This document shows positions 54,352 through 64,000 of a DNA stretch of 64,000 bases, piece by piece. Source of the stretch: Amoebidium appalachense (lineage: Eukaryota; Ichthyosporea); NCBI GenBank assembly GCA_963693365.1, contig CAVNZM010000005.1:6138001-6202000 (forward strand), read 5' to 3'. Numbering within the stretch: the stretch's first letter is position 1; every line of letters starts with the position of its first letter. Both the position numbers and the translations under genes were made by a program. A model generated the notes under the pieces. That model saw only the letters and a program-made list of their open reading frames with translations. It did no database searches and had not been told where the DNA came from.

Positions 54352-55559
54352 TCACACACACCGTCACACGTACACACACGTCACTACACAAACGTATCAC
54401 TCAATCGCAGATGCTGGCACACACGGCACGGCCCATGGTAACGATCCAACCGATAGCGCCATCTATGAATCCAAGCAGCCGCGCGCTGACGTATTTGTGT
54501 AGCCGTAAATATGTGGTCTAATACCTGAATACCTCTCTTCCCTCTTTCGAGTTCCCTCTCCTCCCCCCGCCTACTCTCCCTCCTCCCTTCCCGCCCCTCG
54601 CCAGCCCTACCAGGCCCGTTCCAGTTTGTCCAAGTTCGCACGGCGTGCACGTGCAACGAATGTACACAAAAGGTCATTGCAGCATAACTACAAATCGGCA
54701 TATTCTTTTTTTGTTGGCTGCATGTGATTGGCACATTTTCAAGTTTTGATGCGACGCATTCTTGCGTGACATTGTAGGGAGACTGTCATTGGCATACATT
54801 TTGGTTTTCAGCTTAAATGAAAAGGTGCTTAATGTGGTTATAAATCCAGTATCAATTTTACAATATACGTTTCCTTTTTTTTTCTCACTATTGAAGTTAT
54901 ATACGCAGTTGTGACTTTTCACCTGCATAGGGGGTTCCGGAACCTTGCACTTCTATATAGACGACGATTCCCTGCCCATTGGAATAGGATCATGTAAAAA
55001 TCTGACCTCATTGTGCTTTGGGAACTCAATTGGCTCATAAACGCTTTTGATTAGTCCTGTGGTCCAGATCTTGGAGAAAGCAACCAATCCGATGACGGAT
55101 TGCTATCGAGGAGGGTAAAACATCCCCTGCATGCTGACGACATAGTTGCCACGAGTCAACCTTCATCCTTGGCACCGTGACAGAGTCATTTTGTTCATTA
55201 AGAGAGTGCTTGTTTTGTTCATAGGAATGATCTGGGGGTGTTTACATATCAGGCTGGCGTTATGTTCTTGGTGTAGTTATGATAAATTATTGCAGCAAAA
55301 GCTGAAGTGTGGGGGCTTTAACCAGTTTTTATAGCAAACGAGCGCATAAGTTTTCTTGACTTGAAGTGGCATTGCACAAATTCGCTCCCATTTGACAGAG
55401 CAGCATACACTTCTATCTATAATCTCTGTGCAATCATTTTGATGTCCCTTTGCTACACATGAAAAAATATCCAAACCAGAAAATTCAAGCACTCTAGAGG
55501 TTCCCAAGAACTGACGGCGTTCTTCACACGCCTGTCACGGCGTAGGAGCAAACGTAAAC
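53315..55559. other. Intergenic region between PSMB4 and the ADAM10-like gene
   Basis: Contains the PSMB4 3'UTR with AATAAA near 53345, a C/CA tract at 53550-53610, degenerate TG repeats at 53990-54125 and CA repeats at 54300-54348. A 111-bp GC-rich segment at 54130-54240 has 9-bp inverted ends. 54500-55559 is unique AT-balanced sequence with no frame I trust. The part just before 55560 would be promoter and 5'UTR of the next gene; no TATA box is obvious. Confidence 0.65.
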
Positions 55560-57055
55560 ATGCTCCGACTCGTTGCTTTCACCGCCGGCGTTCTTGGCTG
55601 GGCTTCTGGTGCTACCTCAGAACGAAGTATGTTTCCTGACACGCTGTGAAATTCTGTGTTGTTGTTTGTAGATTATTGTGGTATACTTGTGGCACTTGTT
55701 GACAGAATGCTTTGGTGTGAACGGCGTCTACAGGCGTTGGTTTGCGCTTGCGAGAGGTGGTTGTGGTCAGAGGGCAAGAGTTTTTTAACGTGCACTTGTT
55801 TGGCAGCTTGTGTGCTCCTGCTTTTGGTTGCTAAAGGGCTTCGTGTGTGAGCTCATGTATTTGTGTGATCTGTGGTGTTTATGCATCTGCATGATTGAAT
55901 TGCCATCTGACAAGATGATGATCTACCCCTTTTTCCCCGCTAACGAAATAATAAAAAAGTTTTGACCTTTGTGTTTGTCGGTTCTGGCGTATTCTGTTTG
56001 GCGTATTCTGTAATTGAGAGCGCAAAAGCTGCACGTCCTCCATGTGCTAGGGCAACCTCGTGTGTCTTTTGTGCTGAAAGGCTCTTGATTTTGGAATGCG
56101 GAATCATGGCTTTTGTCCTTGGGCATGCCACACAAGATCTTGGGACAAGCTTCATGGTTTTTCCTTTGCTTAAGGCCGACAAACATTTACACACTGAGCC
56201 CTGTTTTATAGTCTCTGACATATATGTAGGGTTTATTCACCCACTACCCTTCTTTTCTCGTTCTTGCGCCAACTCATTCTTCTATCCCTCTCCATACACC
56301 TTGTGCGTGTGCTCTTGCTTCGCCCTTTTGTTAGTATCAACCCCTGTAACCGGTGTCCTCCAAAACACTACCCCTGCTCGTTGTATGCTTCCTTTTCCTT
56401 GTTATCTGTCTGTGGCTTCGCGAACCCCTGTTCCTCTTCTTCCCCCCTCCCGACTTCCCCCCTCTTCCTAAACCCCCCCCCCCCCAAAAAAAAAAAAAAA
56501 AAAAAATAACCACCTCTACCACTGTTACTGCCACACCTGTTGCCTTTTCTTTTATTGTTTCTGGCTGTTTTAATGATTACTCCAGCATAAGGCCAATCCC
56601 TGTGTAGCAATGAACACAAAACATCACTGACAACTTTTTCCCCCCTTATGTATTCAGGAGCGCTTTCACCCCATGTGCACCACTTTGAGCCACTGAGTAT
56701 GGACCTGAGGCCACACATTGCCAACCAGCGCACGAGGAGAGACGGGTCTCAGGAGCCAATCACCGTCGAGGTGTCTGTTTTCAACAGGTGGGTGGATTGA
56801 ATGGGTGGGAGAATGTGCGTTTAGTGAAGGGGGGGAAAGGGGAGGGGAGGGGGAGGGGGGACGGGGGGAAGAGGAGGATGGGAATGGAAGGGGGAGGTGG
56901 AGGCATATGGGTGGTGTGCTGTGTGTGCGCGCTGAGGCATGCAGTTTACTGTGTTTTTCAGACTGTCCGTTTAAAGTTTGTTGATGGTGCCAATATAATG
57001 GGAGTCAGGGGTAGGCTCGGTTGTTTGTTTTTTTTTTTTTTTTTTTTTTTTTTGG

Positions 57056-57091
<36 letters not shown>

Positions 57092-57236
57092 GAATAGAAT
57101 AAGCGGATACAGTTTGGATCTAGGGACATGGGTTGCCGTCGTGAGTGATTGACTGTTTGCACAAGCGCATAATCCATGGTGCACATACATGCCCCTTGTG
57201 AAAAAAAAGAGAAGCAAACACACTCATGACTATTGG

Positions 57237-57269
<33 letters not shown>

Positions 57270-57286
57270 ACACTTACACACACATA

Positions 57287-57318
<32 letters not shown>

Positions 57319-57451
57319 GGACACTCCCGCTTGAGCTTATTCATGTAGGAGCCAGTAAGGTGCCAATTACGATTGTCAGAGAAGGTGCCTCCATCAACCT
57401 GGACCCTGCCAGCCTCCCAATATACGAGGGCAGGGTAACAGGTGTGTGTGT

Positions 57452-57507
<56 letters not shown>

Positions 57508-57842
57508 GTGTGCTTATGAAAGTAAGGTGTTTGCGTGCGGTGTTTTAAATGTAACTGTGTGTGTGTGGATGTGTGTTTGTGTATGCCTGTCTTCATGTGT
57601 GTACAAGTCTCGTTGTCCGTGTGTATGTGTATGTATTCATGTCTGTGTGTACACCTGAGCACACATATCGTGATTTGTTTTTTTTGTTCCATGCACAGGC
57701 GACCGGGGAAAGGGGGGGGGGGGGTGTCCGGACATGCGACTCTGAGTGGTGTGCGATTGGGCGAGTGGTATCTGTTTGTGCGTGGGACAACATATATGTG
57801 GATGTGGGTGTGCTGATTTTTATCTCTTATTTCTCTTTAGCG

Positions 57843-57900
<58 letters not shown>

Positions 57901-58627
57901 AGTGGGGTGGGGGGGGGGGGGGTTATGTTGACCGAGATCCTGCGCTTCATGAAATGTTATTATTTTTCTGGATTTTTCCTGATTTTTTTCTGTTTTACAG
58001 GACTGAAGGATGCAGTCGTTCGTGGCCGCATCTTTGACGGTGTGTTCGAAGGGTCGATACACCTCGACGACGACACGATCCATTTCGAAAAAGCGGCAAA
58101 GTTTTTTGGTGAAAACGCGGGGTTTAACACTGTTGCGTACATGTGGTCGGACGTGAGCTTCACCGACAGCAGAGGGAGACAAATTTGCGGCGAGGAGGCT
58201 CACAACCTGCTCAAGACCCTCAGGATCGAACCGAAAACCCCGGAATCTCAACACGGAAATACGAAATTCCACGAGATAGTGGAAGGGGACGAGAGGTCCG
58301 GAAAACGGAAATACACGCGCCGCGCCACGCTTTCGGCGACTCAGAACACATGCTTGGTTAAGTTGGTAGCCGACCAGACGTTTTTCGCATCCAAGGGAGG
58401 GGAGACTCAGGCGATTGCTGCTATGGATTATCTCTTGGATCGCGCAAATGCGATTTACAACACGACGGATTTCTTTCTGAGCACTCAGAACCAGGCGGTT
58501 AATCTGGCACCGCATAGCTACCTAGGTGGGTGGTTTGTGTGTGGGTGGGTGTGCCTGGGTGCCTGGGTGATGGGGGAAGGGGATGGTGGGGTTTGTGGGT
58601 GGGTGGGTGGGTGGTTGGGGGGATGGC

Positions 58628-58672
<45 letters not shown>

Positions 58673-58678
58673 TGTGTG

Positions 58679-58712
<34 letters not shown>

Positions 58713-58821
58713 CATGGTCATGCGCTTGCTCTCATATAATTTTAAGCACATCCAAGAATAACTGAAAGTTGTTAGTAAATCGGGAAGTTATGGCAATGGG
58801 AAAGGCGACCTGGTGTGTGTC

Positions 58822-58853
<32 letters not shown>

Positions 58854-59658
58854 TTTGTTTGTTGGTTTGTTTGTTTGTTTGGGGGGAATGGGAATGAGTA
58901 GTGGGAGGGGAAGGGGTCCCTACCTAGCAAGTTTCGGTGACATGGTGTGTCCACTTGTTTTCTTGCCTATCGTGCTAACCATTGCAATCCCCTCCCCCCC
59001 CCCCCCCCCCCCCCCCCCCCCGGAACACACACACACTCACACCGAGCCCCCATCCTCACGACCCCACCCACGTCACTCCCTTCAGCTTACCTCTAACAAC
59101 ACGCGCGCGCACGCACGCGCGCACACACACACACACACACACGCCCTATACCCCCACACGTGCACATACAGTCTACACGGACACAGGCACGAACAACCCC
59201 GTTCCCGACGTGTCTCTCTCTGTCACCAACACCCTTATGGCGTTCAGTAAACCTGTTTGGGATGACGTGTGCCTTGCCCATCTGTTTGTCCACCGCGAAT
59301 ATGCGGACGGGGTTTTAGGCTTGGCTTGGGTCGCCGACCCGTCCGCAAACGGAAACGCCGGGGGGATCTGTCAGAAGAGGGTGAAATCTTACAACGGGGA
59401 GTTGAATCTTAACACCGGGCTGTCCTCGACTATGAACTACGGGTCGGTGGTGCCAGAGGCCGTCTCGATTGCCACTGTGGCCCATGAGATTGGGCATAAT
59501 TTCGGATCACCGGTATAGGATCCCCCCCCCCCCCCCCCCCCCCCCCCCCCTTTTTTTCCCTCTTGCCCAGCTTGCGCATCTGAGTGTTTGGTGGGGTGCT
59601 GGGCCGGTAATGTTCCTTATTTATTTTTTTATTTCTGTTTTCATTTTTTTTTTTTTTT

Positions 59659-59703
<45 letters not shown>

Positions 59704-61430
59704 TGGGTGGGGGATCTGGTTTTGTAGGAGAGATGAGGGTCTGCTATGTTGTGGGTTCAACTGATGAGTGTTTGCACGTTGCAAACAGGTTAGGTTCTGT
59801 TCTGTGGGTATCCAATCGCACACACCCGCAGCCAAACACGAGCTCACTCTCAATTGGGACATAGCGAACATAGAACCGAAAGATCGTCCATATTTGGCTA
59901 ACGCATCCATGGTTTTAGTCTCAACGGTGACACCAGAACCGATCCCGAAACCTTCCATATATGGCTAACATATTTCCTTCTTTGGGTGGGGGTAATGTGG
60001 AACAGCACGATCCAGCGGGTGAGTGCAGCCCGGGGGGTACCGGGGGCAACTACCTGATGTATGCAAAGGCCACGTCCGGTGATCGGCCAAACAACCAAAA
60101 GTTCAGTCCGTGCAGTCTGGAGAGTATTAGGGCAGTCATCAACACAAAGGCTGCGTGCTTTACTGGTGGGTTTTGTAGGGTGTGTGTTGGGGGGGTAGGG
60201 GTGGGAGGATTGGGGTGGTGGTGGTTGGGGGGGGGGGGGGGGGGGGGGGGGAGGGGGGGTTGGTGTGGGGGGGGGGGGGGGGGGGGGGTGGTTTTGTGTC
60301 TTGGTGGTTGTTGGGGTGCTGTCTGTATGGGTACTTGATCGAAGTTCACTATTGGAGATATAGAGTGCCTTCGTCTGCTTCTGGGTAGATGGGTTCGCTT
60401 CGGCTGAAGGGGGGGAGGGGCGTGGGGGGGGGGGGCCACAAATGTCCGAACGTCCCCCACTTCATTGTGGTATTAAACAAAAAGAGGAAGTGAGAGAGAG
60501 GGAACAATTAGTGAGGTAGCATATCTGACAATAGTCCACAAGCAACTGACCACTCAAACCCTCCCTTCCTCTTCATTTTCTACACAGAGTATCCCAAGGC
60601 CGTATGTGGTAACGGCCGCAAGGAAAATGACGAAGAATGCGACTGTGGAGCAAACTGCGGCCCTGGGAGCTGCTGCGACAGCAACTGTAAGATTGTGGGC
60701 CAGTGTAGCCCCCTGGTGGGCTCATGCTGCTCGAACGAGTGCAAGTTTCTCAATGAGACAACCACGTGCAGGAAGGAGGAAGGGTGTCTGTCTGCTGGTG
60801 AGTTTTCAGGAATGTTGGTGTTTTGTGTGTGTGTGTGTGTCTGTCTGTCTGTGTGTGTGCTTGGGGGGAGGGGGGGGGGGGGGGGGGGATGCTTTGTTGT
60901 GTTATGACTGTCATTTATCGGGTGTGTTTGTGTTCGCGCTTTCTTGCTGCTTCCCAATACCCCTATCTCCCTCCCCCTCTCCCCATCCCTCCAATGCTGC
61001 GGTTAACCCTGATAGGTTGCAATAGGTTTTTCAATTTGTTGTTATCTTTGTGCATTGAAAGGGTGTGCTGTGATTTAACCCTCCTCGTCCCTTCATCCAC
61101 CCTCCCCATGCCTTTCCCTCCCCTTCCGGACCCTGTCACCCACGCACTTGTGCGCGCACACACACACGTACACACACGTACACACACGTATACACACGTA
61201 CACCCCCACACACACACAGCCAAGTGCACGGGCACAAGCGGTGAGTGCCCCGTCTCCAACCCCAAACCCTCGGGCTCCACGTGTGGCAGCGGTGCCTTTC
61301 TGTGCAAGTCGGACGGGCAGTGTGGGTCTACGGCCCAGGACTCTGTGTGCAAGCTCTACGGGGCCACCATGTGCTATCTGCCAAAGGCTCAGGAATGCAC
61401 TGTGGGATGCAATTTTGGTGGTACGGTCCC

Positions 61431-61484
<54 letters not shown>

Positions 61485-61925
61485 GCACACGCACATACAT
61501 ACACCACCACCACCACATACCACCACCACCCACCCACCCCACCCCACCCCCTCCCTTCCCTGAAAATTCAAAACAGAATCTTTGTATGGAAAGAAAAATG
61601 TGAAAGGAAAAGAAAAGGAAACATCGAGCCTTTTATTCAGGATTGAAAGAGGAGGGGGGGGGGGGGGGGGGGGGACTTCATCTTTGCTATAAATGGTAAC
61701 TTTTACTTTGCGGTCTTATTCCAAAAGCACCCCTGGGATATCACCGGCGGATTAGTGTAGCGGTTATCACCCCAGACTCTGAATCTGGAAACCCGAGTTC
61801 GAATCTCGGATCTGCCTGTTTTTTTTTTTTTCTCTTCTCCCCCCGCCCCCCTCTTTTCTCGTCCTCCCTGTTCTTCCCCTCCGCTCCTCGTCTTTCTTCG
61901 CTCTGATCTCACCCCGCTCCTCCGC

Positions 61926-61968
<43 letters not shown>

Positions 61969-62464
61969 CCCCCCCCAACAACAACTCACACGCACACACA
62001 CACACACACGTACACACACACACGTGCAGACGGTGAGTGCAAGTCCACAGCCAACACTAGTGTTGTTCCAGCCACGGTCAAGCCCGCCTACTACCCGGGG
62101 GGCTACAGCTGCGGGGACAGCAAGGGGTACTGCAACGGCAATGGCACGTGTGTCCCCATTGAGAACTCGGACCCTGTCGATGTGCTGAGGAACTTCTTCT
62201 CGAGCACAAACATTGAAAAGGTGTGTGTGGTGTTTTTGCTCCGTTTGTATGTGTTTGTATTTCATTCTTTTTTCTTGTTTTTTTTTTTTTTTTTTTTTTT
62301 TTTTGGATTGGGGGGGAGGGGGGAGGGGGGTAAGGGGCCTGCAGGCGGGAGGATTGTGTGTGTATGTTCTTGTGCATGTGCTTGTGGGTTGTCTTTCTCT
62401 CTCCCCGCTTCTCTCCTCCACCTTTTTTTTTTTTTTTTTTTTTTCTTTTGGGATCCGGAGGGGG

Positions 62465-62496
<32 letters not shown>

Positions 62497-62988
62497 GGGG
62501 TAAAAAAGTTGAAAGCCTGTGTGATGACAGCAGAATATGAGTGAGAGGAAACATGCATTAATCTGATATCAGCCCCAACCTAATTAAAGTATCCAAGTAA
62601 GCCCAACCACATCACCTATTCATCATCTCTTCATCCTCGCACACTCCCGAAGCACACACCCAGCTTATATGCACACGTACATGCTACACGCATACGTATA
62701 TGCACACGGTAACTGTACACAAATACGTAAACACACCCGGGCACCGACACGTACTCTATACTAACGCACACGTACACACACGTACACACACGTACACACA
62801 CAGATTGCGCAGGTGATCCGGGACAACTGGTACTGGTTTGTGTCTGGGGCGGTGGTGCTGATTGCAATCATATCGGTGCTGTCGTGGCAAAGCAGGCGGC
62901 TCATTCCCCGCATGCCCCCACCAAACGTGGCTGTGGTCACACAGGTACGTGTGTGTGTGTGTGTGCACGTGTGCGTGTGTGTGCTTTT

Positions 62989-63027
<39 letters not shown>

Positions 63028-63827
63028 TTGCATGTGTGTGGGTTGGTGGGTGAATGGGTGTGTGTGTGGAGGGTGTTTGGGTGTTTGTGTGCATGTATGT
63101 GTACGTGTACTTGTACGTGTTTGTATGTGGGTTTAAGACTTGGAAGGAGACCATCCACTCACTGTTTATATGACATGGTATTTGAGTATTCTACACCTGT
63201 TTTTGACGATCTGTCTTTTGTTGTTTTTTTGCTTTGCTTCAGGTTCTGTGTTTCCTTGCTCAACCCCCCCCCCCCCCCTCCCCCTCCCTTCCTCCTTGTG
63301 TGCTTTGCAATCTGAATGGTGCTGCCCGCCATGAGGTGTAATTCGTACTCCGAAACCCATTCTTCCCCCTTCCCCCCCCACCTCCCTCCCCTCTCTTTTC
63401 CCCACCCACACACCCACACACGCCCTTCCTTTCTGCTTGGAATTCTTGGAAACTATTTTCCCCTCCTTGCACTCCGGTGTTTTCTGGTCAGTAGCTCTGC
63501 TAGTGCGTAAGGGATCAGGATCAGGTACACATTCCTTACATTCCATTTCACATTCCACAGCAGCCACCAGGCGTCGGACCGCCCCCCCGCCCAGAGGCAC
63601 CCATTCCCTTTAACCCTTCCTCTGCGGTAGCACCCGGCGGAATTCCGGGGGCCGTTGGGGGTGAGCCCCAAGTATACAGAGAGATGACGCCTGATGAGGA
63701 GGCTAGGAAGTTAAACGAGCTGTACTGGGAGAACGAAAGGAGGAGACAGGCGGAGGCGTTGGATATGTACAACAGACAGCACCAAGAGAGGATGGGATTG
63801 GCTAACGCAACCAGCGCACCGGTGTGA
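55560..63827 (+). CDS. ADAM10: ADAM10/Kuzbanian-type membrane metalloprotease
   Basis: Cell-surface sheddase family (Notch, cadherin and APP-type substrates in animals). Exons: 55560-55626, 56658-56787, 57320-57441, 58001-58525, 59172-59512, 60006-60165, 60588-60797, 61220-61420, 62030-62220, 62804-62944, 63561-63827 (TGA). All are in phase, 784 residues (human ADAM10 748). Residues 1-~20 form a signal peptide ([18 protein letters not shown]); the prodomain follows, with candidate switch Cys169 (RQICGEEA) and furin-like site RKYTRR (209-214). The metalloprotease runs ~215-450 with VCLAHLF, LGLAWV and [12 protein letters not shown] (His386, Glu387, His390, His396). A disintegrin-like domain starts [15 protein letters not shown] (~455), followed by a Cys-rich region without EGF repeat, a TM helix at ~658-677 and a Pro-rich tail with ERRR, like the Arg-rich retention motif of ADAM10. 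[17 protein letters not shown] and the domain order favour ADAM10 over ADAM17. Exon 11 could start three bases later. Confidence 0.93.
57028..57090 (+). repeat. (T)n-(G)n compound homopolymer
   Basis: About 26 T bases followed, after a ggttgg junction, by about 30 G bases, in ADAM10 intron 2. The same arrangement recurs at 59645-59702 and 62985-63027 in the same gene. Confidence 0.95.
57236..57319 (+). repeat. (CA)n microsatellite forming a splice acceptor
   Basis: A CA-rich run whose last CAG (57317-57319) is the acceptor for the exon at 57320. The same exon's donor (57442) opens gtgtgtgtgggtgtgtgtg, so both flanking intron edges are microsatellite. Confidence 0.93.
58526..59171 (+). repeat. 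ADAM10 intron 4: GGTG/(TG)n start, homopolymers, CA-rich end
   Basis: Begins gtgggtgg and contains (GGTG)n and (TG)n to about 58712, then a T run (58824-58852), a C run (58994-59022), and CA/CG-rich sequence ending at the acceptor cacatacag. It contains no coding sequence. Confidence 0.9.
61746..61817 (+). tRNA. tRNA-Gln(CUG): tRNA-Gln (anticodon CUG)
   Basis: A 72-nt cloverleaf: acceptor stem GGCGGAT pairs with ATCTGCC (one G-U), D arm GTGTAGCGGTTATCAC, anticodon stem CCAGA/TCTGG enclosing loop CTCTGAA with anticodon CTG, a four-base variable loop, T arm CCGAG-TTCGAAT-CTCGG and discriminator T, as in eukaryotic tRNA-Gln. Internal A box (TAGTGTAGCGG) and B box (GTTCGAATC) are present. A T-run at 61819-61832 is an ideal Pol III terminator. 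No intron; CCA is not encoded. It sits in ADAM10 intron 8 on the same strand as the host gene. Confidence 0.93.
61819..61832 (+). terminator. Pol III terminator of the tRNA-Gln gene
   Basis: An uninterrupted T tract starts two bases after the tRNA discriminator base, more than enough for RNA polymerase III termination. Confidence 0.8.
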
Positions 63828-64000
63828 TTGGTGTAAAAGGGGGTTGGGTGGTTGGGTGGAAGTCACGGTGTATATGAAGGGCGGGTGGAGTGGAGGCCTG
63901 GATTGGCGGAGGGTTTGGGTGGGTTTGCATGCAGTTGTGTTTTTTTGGGTTCTGTCCTGGTGTTTGTTCACTCTGTCTCCACCCCCCCCCCCCCCCCCTC
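63828..64000 (+). other. Downstream of ADAM10: probable 3'UTR
   Basis: GGTT/GGGTGG-rich sequence ending in a C homopolymer (63981-63999). No poly(A) signal appears before the window ends. Confidence 0.6.

Overview
This is nuclear DNA of a eukaryote with intron-rich genes. The four protein genes (an OCRL/INPP5B-type phosphoinositide phosphatase, PAXBP1/GCFC1, proteasome PSMB4 and an ADAM10-type sheddase) point to an animal or a close unicellular relative of animals. I cannot place the species. Coding exons are short (mostly 60-250 bp). They sit in introns of 0.4-2 kb made largely of homopolymer C/G tracts, (CA)n/(TG)n and (GA)n/(CT)n microsatellites and C-rich polypyrimidine. Most long open frames here are low-complexity translations of these repeats and are not genes.

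Layout. 1-17176 (+): the 3' part of the OCRL/INPP5B homologue, 19 phase-consistent exons covering the 5-phosphatase, ASH and RhoGAP-like domains. 17177-26762: intergenic, between two convergent genes. It holds a pogo/Tigger-like DNA transposon (19545-25405, 24-bp perfect terminal inverted repeats, TA duplication). A P-superfamily transposon is nested in it (22487-25308, 36-bp perfect inverted repeats, exact 8-bp duplication TAATGGAC), carrying a THAP gene and, on the opposite strand, a P-transposase C-terminal segment. 26763-44695 (-): a complete PAXBP1 homologue, 15 exons, 820 residues. 44696-45254: a 0.56-kb head-to-head intergenic region, probably a shared bidirectional promoter. 45255-53314 (+): PSMB4, 7 exons, 236 residues. 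53315-55559: intergenic. 55560-63827 (+): an ADAM10-type metalloprotease, 11 exons, 784 residues, with a tRNA-Gln(CUG) gene in intron 8.

Exon borders were set by hand from GT/AG sites, reading-phase continuity and remembered family alignments. Phase is consistent across all four genes.

The genes have unrelated housekeeping or trafficking roles: phosphoinositide turnover on endosomes/Golgi, nuclear RNA/chromatin factor, proteasome core, and cell-surface shedding. No operon-like or cluster logic is evident. The more unusual content is non-coding: a dispersed repeat family bounded by poly-C/poly-G whose recognised copies all lie in the sense orientation of the gene that holds them; introns that start in (GT)n and end in (CA)n; directional T-to-G (or C-to-A) compound homopolymers; duplicated splice-site segments; and the nested transposon pair.
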